Below are positions 25,367 to 35,400 of a DNA stretch of 64,000 nt, in pieces. The notes beneath the pieces are model-generated. The model had not been told where the DNA came from and made no database searches. It saw only the letters and a list, made by a program, of their open reading frames with translations. The translations under genes were made by a program, and so were the position numbers. The DNA lies in the NCBI RefSeq assembly GCF_900167415.1, contig NZ_FUWU01000002.1, positions 60,323 through 124,322 of the forward strand, written 5' to 3'. The stretch comes from Fibrobacter intestinalis (GTDB lineage: Bacteria; Fibrobacterota; Fibrobacteria; Fibrobacterales; Fibrobacteraceae). Each line of letters opens with the position of its first letter. The first letter of the stretch is position 1.

Positions 25367-26821
25367 ATGCCTTTAGATAATGTAATCCGTCTCCAGGACG
25401 CCCGTTCGAGCGTTTGGGACGATGTCCTTTCTTGCTTGCGTGATTTGCTTCCGGCGAATGGTTTTGGAATGTGGTTTGGAAACAGGAACCTGACTTTGGA
25501 CTCCATTGAAGACGGGCGCGCCAGGCTGGTCGCTTCCAACGAACTGGTCGCTTCTTGGGTCGATGGGCATTTCAAGGAAGCTCTCCTGTCGGCGTTTCGC
25601 CAGGTTTCCGATGTCGTTGATTATACGATTTCCGTTTCTCCGGATAGTCTGGCTTCCCAGGTTCAGGAATTTTCATCGTCCTCGGTCGCTCCGGTCTTAA
25701 GCTCCCGAGCGGAAAAAGAGCAGGAACGGGCGAAAAGAAAAGAGGCGCTTCTCGCATCCTTTTACCCGGATTACCGTTTTGACACGTTTGTCGAAGGCGA
25801 ATCGAACCGGATTGCGCTTGCCATGTGCCGTTCCGTAGCGGAAAATCCGCAGGAATGTTCCATGAACCCGTTCTTTCTTTTCGGCGGACCGGGAGTCGGC
25901 AAAACGCACTTGCTCCAGTCCATTGGGCGCTATGCGCTGACGTATGAAACCGCACCGACGGTCGTTTACCGGACAGCCGAACAGTTCCTCAAGGATTTCA
26001 TGAAAACGCAGAATCCGGATCTTTCTCGGCAGGAACGCGCGGAAGCTTCGGCGGAATTGCGTCGGACGTATGAAGATTCGCAGTTGCTGCTGATGGACGA
26101 CATCCAGATTTTGGCGGGAATCGGTCATGGAGCGACGGAAAAAGCCCTGTTCCAAGTGTTGCAGGCGCGGGTCAATTCCAAACGGGTGACGGTTTTTAGC
26201 GCCGATCGCCGTCCCTCGGAAATACCGAGCTTGTTTGAAGGATTTTCCCGATTTGACGGCAACAGCATCGCCGTAAGCGTGCCCGATCTGATTACCCGCG
26301 TAAACATTTTGCGGAGGAAAGCCGCCGCATTGCAAATCCCCGCGGAAGAACGGGAAAAGATTTTCCAGTGGGTCGCGAGACACCAGCAAGGCAATGTCCG
26401 GGAAATCGAAGGAGTTGTCGCCAAGCTTTTTGCCTATCACGATTTGTTGGGCATCTCATTGACGTTGGATTTGTTCAAGGAACTTTGCGGCTCGTGCGAC
26501 ACGACCTTGCCGACGGCGAGCGGGAAAAAAGCGGCGATTACGATTTCGTCCATCAAAGAGGTCGTCGCGGCGGCCTCTGGGATTTCCGTCGAATCTCTGA
26601 CGGCGAATACGCGGGTGCGGTCGGTTTCGGAGCCTCGCAAAATCGCCATGTATTTTTGTCGCCAGCTGACCAAGGAATCGCTGCTGAATATCGGCTTCCA
26701 GTTCGGCGGGCGCAATTATGCGACGGTCATCGCGAGCATCAAGGCGGTGGAACGGGAAATGCGCCGGAATCCGGATTACGCCCAGTCGATAGAAAAGATT
26801 CGCCAGTCGTTTTCCCTGTAG
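25367..26821 (+). CDS. dnaA: Chromosomal replication initiator protein DnaA
   Basis: Binds DnaA boxes and melts the origin. Domains of the 484-residue protein: domain I (about 12-90, WDDVLSCLRDLLP), a Ser/Glu-rich linker (95-130), the AAA+ domain with Walker A GGPGVGKT (173-180) and Walker B LLLMDDIQ (240-247), sensor and SRF arginine-finger region (GFSRFDGNSIAVSVPDL), and domain IV with a helix-turn-helix and the signature RSVSEPRKIAMYFCRQLT plus IGFQFGGRNYATV. The sequence around the arginine finger is more divergent than usual. No dnaN, recF or gyrB lies next to it, unlike many genomes. Confidence 0.93.
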   Translation: MPLDNVIRLQDARSSVWDDVLSCLRDLLPANGFGMWFGNRNLTLDSIEDGRARLVASNELVASWVDGHFKEALLSAFRQVSDVVDYTISVSPDSLASQVQEFSSSSVAPVLSSRAEKEQERAKRKEALLASFYPDYRFDTFVEGESNRIALAMCRSVAENPQECSMNPFFLFGGPGVGKTHLLQSIGRYALTYETAPTVVYRTAEQFLKDFMKTQNPDLSRQERAEASAELRRTYEDSQLLLMDDIQILAGIGHGATEKALFQVLQARVNSKRVTVFSADRRPSEIPSLFEGFSRFDGNSIAVSVPDLITRVNILRRKAAALQIPAEEREKIFQWVARHQQGNVREIEGVVAKLFAYHDLLGISLTLDLFKELCGSCDTTLPTASGKKAAITISSIKEVVAAASGISVESLTANTRVRSVSEPRKIAMYFCRQLTKESLLNIGFQFGGRNYATVIASIKAVEREMRRNPDYAQSIEKIRQSFSL

Positions 26822-27008
26822 CGAGCTTCGGCACTTTTCAACGGGTCACTCACCACGACTTGTTCACTTATGGCAAGTTGGAATAATCCATCCGCTCATC
26901 ATGGGAAAAGTGTGCGCTGCAACGCGTTGATTTGCAAAGAATTGTGAATTTGGCGGCAGGGGAAGGCCGTTAGGTCATTTTTTGTTTACCAAGGGGGCTT
27001 AAAAAGTA

Positions 27009-27016
27009 TAAATTTG
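27009..27016 (+). promoter_or_regulatory. TAAATTTG promoter element of the minor-pilin operon (leaderless)
   Basis: TATAAATTTG contains TAnnTTTG at 27009-27016. TAAT then separates it from the GTG start at 27021. TTTGTTT at 26981-26987 is a possible upstream element. Confidence 0.5.
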
Positions 27017-27020
27017 TAAT

Positions 27021-27539
27021 GTGGAAAAGAATATCTGGACAAAAAAGGGTTTTACCCTGGTAGAAGTGCTGACCGTTGTGATTATCATCGGCATTTTGTC
27101 GGCTGCGGGTTATGCCGGTTTGCAGCGGGCTATTGCGAATTCCCGAATAAAGGATGCGGCGTTCAATATGGCGGCATTCATGGAAACCGCTTCGAATAAG
27201 GCGCGCCAGTTGAACGATACCGTATGCGTCAAAAAAATTTCGGACAAGCTGCTTGGCATGTATAAAGGCACCTGTGAAAACCCCACGGATGAAATCGACC
27301 GCTTGGAAATGGTGGTCGGCGTAAAAATCATTGACGGATCCATGGACGGCTATGATGTACCCAATCTTTCTGACGGTGCGGAGTTTGCTCACCGCTTTGG
27401 GCTTTCTGCCGCCCCGGCTGGGTATTTTCTGGCGCAATACGGAAGCGATGATCTCTATGGAATTGCCGTCAAATACAAGGATAAAAACGCCGTAGTTCCC
27501 CGGGTGAGTTACGACGGATCTTCCTGGTCGGATTTATAA
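27021..27539 (+). CDS. Prepilin-type minor pilin (GspH/FimT-like)
   Basis: A 172-residue type IV prepilin. The N-terminus has a short basic leader (MEKNIWTKKG) and the cleavage/methylation motif G-FTLVEV with Glu at +5, then a hydrophobic helix (LTVVIIIGILSAAGYAGL) that packs in the pilus core. The rest is a globular head with two cysteines (TVCVKK, GTCENP). It starts with GTG at 27021 directly after a TAAATTTG element. It is the first of four genes whose products all have class III signal sequences or PilX-like N-termini. Confidence 0.85.
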   Translation: MEKNIWTKKGFTLVEVLTVVIIIGILSAAGYAGLQRAIANSRIKDAAFNMAAFMETASNKARQLNDTVCVKKISDKLLGMYKGTCENPTDEIDRLEMVVGVKIIDGSMDGYDVPNLSDGAEFAHRFGLSAAPAGYFLAQYGSDDLYGIAVKYKDKNAVVPRVSYDGSSWSDL

Positions 27540-27548
27540 GAGGCTTTT

Positions 27549-28016
27549 ATGAAACTGCGAAACGGACAGAACGGCAAAAAAGGATTCGGCATTGTGGAAG
27601 TGCTGGTTTCTATCGCCGTACTCGGCTTTCTGTATGCGGCGTTGAATCATTTGCAGACCGGGAATCGGGACGCCCTTCTTCGTATTCGCGGTCGGGATGG
27701 CGCTATCGAGGTCGCGCAGCAGGTAATCGATTCGTTGAAAAGTGCCGGTGTCAAGTCTCTGTCGGACAAGGACACGGCCTTTGTCATTCCCGAAATTTCA
27801 CGAACCTGGAAAGGCCAGCCCGGAATCGTTGCGCATGACATGACCGTAAAATATTCGGTAGCCGTCAATGTCTTTTCGGACAAGGATTATGAGGTCTTGA
27901 CGTCGTCCAAGTATGATAACATTTCGCACATCTATGCGAAACGCTTGCTGGTAACCGTGGAATGGCCTTTTAAGGGGTCGGTACAGTCCATCAATATTTC
28001 GGGAGTTGTCCGATGA
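27549..28016 (+). CDS. Prepilin-type minor pilin (PilV/GspI-like)
   Basis: 155 residues. The basic leader ends in KKG-FGIVEVLVSIAVLGFLYAAL, with cleavage predicted after Gly12 and Glu at +5. A short globular part follows. GAGG lies 6 nt before the ATG and the gene begins 9 bases after the preceding stop. The position between an H-like and a J-like pilin fits the PilV/GspI slot of a minor-pilin initiation complex (family knowledge). Confidence 0.8.
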   Translation: MKLRNGQNGKKGFGIVEVLVSIAVLGFLYAALNHLQTGNRDALLRIRGRDGAIEVAQQVIDSLKSAGVKSLSDKDTAFVIPEISRTWKGQPGIVAHDMTVKYSVAVNVFSDKDYEVLTSSKYDNISHIYAKRLLVTVEWPFKGSVQSINISGVVR

Positions 28017-29401
28017 ATAAAAATGGCTTTACATTGATGGAACTTGTCGTTTATATGGCGATGATTGGCATTGTTGTTCTGGTTGCCGGTCAGGCCTTTT
28101 CAGACAGCACGAAATTCCGAGTTCGAACTCAAAATATGCTGAAGGCGTCCGTTGAAGCGGAAAATGTCGCTATGCTTTTTAAAGACGATATTGCGCAAAT
28201 GGGAGCGAAGAGTTCCAAGGAGACGACGATCGCCGGTGCAGATGACGAATTTAGCGAGTCCCATAAGGACGATATTTATATCGACGTTGGCAATGCCGAT
28301 AAAACAAAAGAGGACTCGTCGTCGTTCCGTTTGGTTTTCAATCCAACGGGCGAAAATTTGGACAGCTTGATTTTTAGAAAAATCCGTTATACGGAAGAGG
28401 GAAAGTTTGCGGCGGTTGAAGAAGTCCGCTGGTTTCTGGACAATCAGGATTTAAAACGGAGTTGTGCCATTGTGTCCAAAGCTGCCGGGGAAGACGACGA
28501 ACCCTGCGCTTCTTCTGGAGCGGGTCTTTCCGATATGGAGGCTGTTGCAGTAACGATGGCGACGAATGTGCGGAAATTCCGCTTGCTTCCGGCGATTCCG
28601 GCAATTCGATCCGACGCTTCCAAAATTTCGGATCAGACGGAACAGATGTTCCCCATGGCGGGATTGGACGCGTTTAAAATGGTTTCCCGTTACGGTGAAT
28701 CCTATTATAATTTTTTGTCGGCGACGAATACGGCTTCGAATGCGGTAACACTCAGCGGGTTTTCTTCCAATTACGACATGAGCGCGCAGACACCGATCGA
28801 GGATGGCAAGCAGGTCAATCAGGTTTTTGCTTTTCAGAAAACGGATAATTCGGGAACGTGGGCGACGTTATGTGCCTTGGATTACAATAGTTTCTCGTTC
28901 TATAAGGGATTTGAATATGAAATTTATTTTGAAATTCCCTATCCCACAAATAGCGAAGACAAGGCGAGACTTTTTGTTCCCGGGCGCGATCACATGGCGG
29001 TAGGATTCCGTGATATGGAGGGAAACCGTCCGGCTCAAATCGATGATTTCCTATTCTATCCGCCGACGACAATCCGGTCCGGTTCTGTCCCGCGGCGCAT
29101 GCGTTTTTCTGTAAAGGATTCCGTGAAAAATGTCTGTTTGGCTTTTACTTTTGCCAGCTATTCCCCGGACGCGCATAATGGAACAATTACCATTGAAAAT
29201 CTGAAACTGAGTCAGATTGCCAGTTCCCATTACGAATTTGATGAAGACAAAATCGAAGTGAAACCGCAGGACAAGCAGAACGTCAAGGCGTTCAAATTGC
29301 TTCTTACGATAAAGCGTGGCGGCAAAACGGCAAATGATGCCGGGGAAACGGGGGAGATTTCGCTGGTGATTCCTACTCCCAGCAATGGACCGGATGACTG
29401 A
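28013..29401 (+). CDS. Prepilin-type minor pilin (PilW/GspJ-like)
   Basis: 462 residues, overlapping the previous gene by ATGA (28013-28016). The very short leader MNKNG is followed by FTLMELVVYMAMIGIVVLVAGQAF with Glu at +5. The large head, about 430 residues, is longer than standard PilW/GspJ proteins and contains a central insertion around residues 200-400 with few hydrophobic stretches. Likely part of a pilus tip complex with the next gene. No catalytic motifs are seen. Confidence 0.78.
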   Translation: MNKNGFTLMELVVYMAMIGIVVLVAGQAFSDSTKFRVRTQNMLKASVEAENVAMLFKDDIAQMGAKSSKETTIAGADDEFSESHKDDIYIDVGNADKTKEDSSSFRLVFNPTGENLDSLIFRKIRYTEEGKFAAVEEVRWFLDNQDLKRSCAIVSKAAGEDDEPCASSGAGLSDMEAVAVTMATNVRKFRLLPAIPAIRSDASKISDQTEQMFPMAGLDAFKMVSRYGESYYNFLSATNTASNAVTLSGFSSNYDMSAQTPIEDGKQVNQVFAFQKTDNSGTWATLCALDYNSFSFYKGFEYEIYFEIPYPTNSEDKARLFVPGRDHMAVGFRDMEGNRPAQIDDFLFYPPTTIRSGSVPRRMRFSVKDSVKNVCLAFTFASYSPDAHNGTITIENLKLSQIASSHYEFDEDKIEVKPQDKQNVKAFKLLLTIKRGGKTANDAGETGEISLVIPTPSNGPDD

Positions 29402-29414
29402 TGAAAGGAGATGG

Positions 29415-32400
29415 ATGGTGCAGAACAAAAAAGGTGTTTCGTTAATCGTTGTGCTTCTTTTTATGCTGGTGGCGACGATCGCTGCCACGGCAACCTACCG
29501 CTGGATTACTTCAGAGGAGCGTTCTTCTGCGTCTCGAATGCTTCAAGAGGAAGCGTATCAAAGTTCTGTGGCCGGAATTGAATCGGCGCGTTCCTGGATG
29601 GCTTATCATGCCAATGATGTTGGAGCCTTGATTAAGCAATACAAGGATGGTGGCAACAAGCCCATCAAACTGACGAATCGTTTTGTGGAACTTGCGAAAG
29701 CCGGGCAAAATTACGACGTTTGGTTGATTGGCGTGAATACGGAAAAGTCCACTTACAAGATGAAAATCCTTTCGGAAGGCCGCGCTCGCAATGGAGCGGC
29801 AAAACACAACGAATTGGCGATTATGAATGTGGACGGATTGTATCAGGTTCAAATTCCCAGCAAGAAAAATGACGCCTCTGTCGATTTTGATTATGCGTAT
29901 TTCGGGGGATCCTATAGCGGAGCCGGAAACGTAAAAGTGACTTCCGCTGTCGTAAACGGAAATTGGAGTGGCAACCCGCAGGAAATCACCAAAAATTTCG
30001 TGGTAACGGGAAACGCCACTTTAAGCGGAAACAATGTTAGAGTGGGGCAATTAGCTTGTGTGGGGGGGGATTTTTCCATACAGAACAATGGCTTGACAGG
30101 AAATGATTTGTATGTGGGTGGCAATGCTACCGGCAATTTTCAAATGTCTGGTGATGTTTACTTTGACGGCAATGCCGGAACGCAGGAGGGCGGGGAATCT
30201 TCGGTTGCGGGTAGCATGACGTTAAATGGTCGCTTTGTCCAACAGGCAAATAAGGCTTTTTCTGTTGGGGCAAATCTTTGCACATCGGAAAAGGGAATGG
30301 TCTTTTCGCAGGCGAACGATGCGTCTCATCAGCCGTTTACGGTGAATGGACACGTATGGATGCCGGGCAACTTGAATGTATTCGCTGGAGACGCGGGCAG
30401 CTCATCAAATTCGGCTTTGAGAGGCTATAACAATTTTTACTATTATGACAGAATTATTCTTGGCGCACAAGATACCTCCCGGGTTTACATTAAAACGGCC
30501 CATCCTGCGTCGGGTTATGAGTCTTTTCGCAAAAGTAAGAAATTTACGGAGACATCCAGCAACAATTATCGCATTTGTTCTCAATCTACAACAACGCCGG
30601 TTTGTTTGGAATATGGTTGGTGTGGATGGGGTTGGGGTCGCTGCTGCACAAAATGGGATAATAAGAATACCTGTACGAACTGGACAAATTGGGGCGGCGG
30701 CGATTATTTCCCATATGCTGAAAAAGAATCCAATAGATTAACAGATGACAAGTATTACATCTATTTTATGAAAGACGGTGTTAAGGATGTGGAGTTTAAA
30801 ACGGAGTATAACTCCTATTGGGGTGAAAATATTGCATCCTATTATGTGGGGGGGGCGTTGTTTTATAATTTGTGGGACGTCTGGAATGAATTTAATTACA
30901 ATTCGGATGCTCCCGGTATTTCGCAATGGTGGACTTTCACCCAACATGCTCTTGATGAAAATGGCGAGGTTCTCAGTTCTCCATATTGCCGGAAAAACGG
31001 CTCGTTTTCGAATGGCTCTTCAGATATCAATGCCGCTCGCCCGGTATGCGAAGTAATGCCGTGGTTTAAGTCGAATGGAAAACTTTTCACAACACTGCCG
31101 TCCGAGCCGCCATTTGAATGTGCGGAAAAGGTGAAAGACAACTGCGATTCGATTTGGGAAAAGAAACCGGGTTGTGACGGCTCGTCTTATAAGGTGGACG
31201 ATGTTTTGACGACCGGCTACAAGGAGTTTGAACAATTTGCGAATAAAGGTTGTGCTGCGTCCATTACCGAATGGAATAGCAGTTTGGTTCAAAATTTAAA
31301 TGACTGCTATAAAAAGAATATAAAGGATGACAAGCAGGAAAATCTTTACAATGGCTACTTGGTCGTGAATGTCCATGGCGGAACCAGCTCGACGAATCCC
31401 TCGGGAACTTTGGACGGAAAATTCATCATTATTGCCGAGGATCCCATATACGCACGACTTCCGCCGACGACGAACAATACCTACGTTTTCCTGTATTTGA
31501 AAAATGGTGCGGCTAATTTGAACGATGCCACTGTAAAAAATTATTTCATTTTTACTTTGGGAAACATTCAAAACGGCCTGCAATTCAATTTGACTGGGAC
31601 GATTTATGCGGCGGCTTCGACCTGCGCTGGGCTTGGGGCTTTGCAAAGCTCTTCCATTGAATACAGTGCAGACGTTATTCAAGAGATGACCTCTGCCGGA
31701 ATTATATGCGATAAAAATCAGGTTGATTGCGGGGGAGTCAAGGGGTCGAGCTCTTCGGGAGCTTCGTCGGCATCTTCAAGTACGGATGAAAGCTTTGGTG
31801 CACAGGACGGTTACTATATCGCCACGTCGCCGCAGCTGGGCGTTGCGGTGGAATCGCAATACAAAAATAACGAAAAGGTTGATGATTTGAATTCCGCCGA
31901 GTCGGCAAGTCCTTCTTTTATCGTTTTGCCGAGAGTCGTCTATTTGACGCAGCAGGCTCCTGGCCGATTGGAGGACTACTATGGCGTTATTCCGCTGAAT
32001 ACAAAGGCAAAGGTTCTGTCGCCCAGTGTCAGCTGCGATGGCGGAATCTCTACAACGGGAGTGCTATACAACGGGACAAATGATATTCCGGAGGGCTACT
32101 ATACCTGTCAAGTGACGGGTAGCGTGGAAGGAAATTCTTCAACGGTTCCGTTCTTTGTCGTGGTCAAGGGATCCAGCGCATCGTCCATTTATGTATCCTT
32201 CAAGGAACCCAGCGTGAAGGTGGCAAAAGGGGCGGAGGTTACGCTTTCTTTGGTAACGTCTGCGCCAACATCTACAGCACAGGCGGAATACGAAGTCAGC
32301 ATGTTGAAGCCTTCGGATGCCGACGGTTGGACGATTTCCGCTTTGGATGGCGTAACTTGTTCAGGCAATGTCTGCAAAGTGAAAATCAGTTCCGTAAATT

Positions 32401-35400
32401 CGGAAACGCCCGTATTCAAGGTTTCCAGTTCGCTGGGAACGGGTTCGTTGACGTTCTTTATCACGGAAAGTTCGGGCTGCCTGCCGGGAACGAACCCGAC
32501 AGAAACAGTCATCGGTTCTTCCTTTGTTACGGTAACCCGCAAGGAAATTTCGGAGTGCACAGAGCCGGAATGCGTTTCCTATCAAGACGAATTCAGCCGA
32601 CCTAACTGCACTGCGGACAAAACATGGATAACGGTTTCTGGAACGGACTGCTCACCGTTGGCCGCCAATAATTCTTGGACTTGCGGCGTTTCGGGAAATA
32701 TTTCTGCGCAGGCTGTCGGAAACATTCCCGTAGGGTGCGAAGCGATTATTCCTGCGATTACGCTGGTGGGACCGTTTGAAGAGAACAGCGCCCAGGTTGT
32801 ATATGGTTCCCTGAAAGCGAAAAAGTCCAAATTTACCGTCAAATATTCGGGGCCGGGCATTTCTGGAAATCCAGGAATCGTCGTAAATATCTTGGGCTCA
32901 ACTCGGAACGAGCGCGAAGTCTGCACCTATGACAATGCAAAAGACGATGGCTGCACTTATTCGGTCTATACAGGAGAAGAGGTAAGGCTTTCCTTTGAAA
33001 ATGAAGAAAAAGAATTTAACTATTGGTCGTGCGAAGGAGGAAATTGCCCGACGGACGTTCTAAAAAATGAAACCTTCTCTATCCCGGCAATTTCCGGGGA
33101 CAATTCGGTTGTCGCCCACTTTAACGAAAAAGATTCCCATTGCTTCTTTGATGAATTTACGGGCAGCGCAAAGTGCGAATCTAATATCTCGGATTTAGAA
33201 ACAGCAAAGTATTGCATTAGTACGTCCGGCAAAGAGGCAAACGCAAAATGGTTTGCTGCGAAAGCTTCGAACCTGGATGTCGATGATGTGCTGGAAGCTT
33301 TGGACTATTCGGAGGGCAGGATTTCTTTGAAGAAGGGTGCCGTGGATAAAATGGAGGCCAATAAGCCGGCTGTCGTCATTATGAGTTCTGTCGATGCTGG
33401 CCTTTATGGGACGTTGACTGCGCAGTTCATGGTTCCCCGAATGGGTTCCGGCTCGAATATTTCCAGTGCGACGGTAAAGCAGTCGGGTTTTGTTCTGCGA
33501 GCCGATGTAACCGGTCAGTCGTTTTGGCTTTTGAATATTTACGCCAATTCTTCTGGAAACCTGGCTGCTAGAGTTTGTCTTCTCGGAGGAGACTGCTTGA
33601 AGGAAAAGGAATTGTTGACGTCCGGAAACAGTTCCATTTCCATTGGTTCCACGGAAATTGTCTCTATGAATGCGAAAATTCAGCCGGGTGCTTCGGGAGA
33701 CGAACTGGTTCTTACCGTTGTTTCCGGCTATTCGGGAAATACGACAACCAACGCTGTATTCAATTTGCGGGAATTGTCTTCTCCCGCCGCATTCTCGGAT
33801 CGTTCGCACCAGTATGTCGGCTTTGCCCTTTCCGACCCGAACTTCAAACTTTACGACATCGGCTGGAGCAGCGAAGACTACGGTTCGCAGTGCTGGGACA
33901 CACCTCCGACAATCAAGTGCTCGTTTAAAGCCGCTTATGTTGGCGGAATCGTGCCCAAGGACAAGGATTCGAAACCGTGGGTCGGTTTTTCAAGCTGGTT
34001 TGATGCGCACAGCTGCACTCCGACGTTCTGGTACAAGGGAAACGATGCCTGCGGGGGTTCGGGCGTGGATTATGTGCAATGCTATGCTGATTATTCTTTT
34101 GGCGAATCGGGTGCCCACGGCTATATGGAAAATGACAATGAAATTAAAATGGCCAAGGCTCAAGTTTCAAATTGCGGTTCCTATTCAACGGAAAGCGCGC
34201 AGATGGCAGCACTGACAGGAGAGGCGACCTGCGGATCTTTCTGGGTTGGCGAACAAACGAATTGCCATGAGGATGTTCTTTTTGAAAGTGCAAATGGCTC
34301 TGCGGAATATTTTGTGCCAAGTTCGGGAATGGCCTCCAACTTGCGGGATGCCGTGCTGGTTGTGGAATTGGAAAACGAGTCGGCTGCCGAAATCCACGTT
34401 TCATTGTGCAGCCAAAGTTCGGAAGATTCCTACACGTATGGCGGCGATCAGATTTGTTCATTGCCGTTTTCGACAAATGATTCCGGAAAATTGACATTCC
34501 GCTTAGCGGATGTGGAAAATGTCGATGGCTTCGATATTGAAAAGATTCGAGGCGTCTATGTGAAGAATATGGAATCGGGAAAATCGATCGGGATTAAATC
34601 CGTCCAGTCTTCGTGCGATCATGTGTTGAAAATCAAGAGCTGCTCTGCGGCTTATAATGGCGGAATCTGGAACATTTCTGCAGAAATGGAAAATGCCGAA
34701 GATGCGCTTTCTTATGAAATTGTGCAGAAAGTCGATGGTTCAGAAAAGGCAACGAAAACGGACAACTGTTCCGGGCAGAATACATGCAAGATGACAGGAA
34801 ACAAATACGAATACGATTGGCTGGAAAATCTTGATGACTATGCAAGCAATTTGGGAAAATCTTATCAATTTGAGATTACGCCTAAAGGAAATCATGGAGA
34901 GGCTGCTGGTTCGCCTTGCTTAACCGATTCTGTTACAGCAGGAGCCATTACCGCTTCGTGCCACATTGAAAAAACATCTGTCGAGCAGGGAAAGGGAATA
35001 CCCGTGGTTACGTATTCACTTAAAAATTGCCCGGATAACAAATGTGGCTATAAAATTATGCTGGACAGCGAAACCTCAGTTGGCGAAAATAGCCAGACAG
35101 GCAATTTTGAAAACTATAATACCGTGTACAATGTGGCGAATATTTCGGATGCGTTGGTGGTAGGGGAACACTCCATTACTATGGAATCGACGAACCCGAA
35201 TCGGCCTTTTGATTTGGTCAAGTGCGGGTCTTTCTCGGTAAATGAATCCACGGGTAACTCCAGCAGCTCTTCGGAAGCCGTTTCTTCGAGCAGCAGCGCG
35301 GGGGCGATAACGGCGACGTGCAATGTGATGTACAATAGTGCTGCTGTTTCGACTATTTATACGAATGTGAGTTATACATGGAATGTGACGAATATTTCGG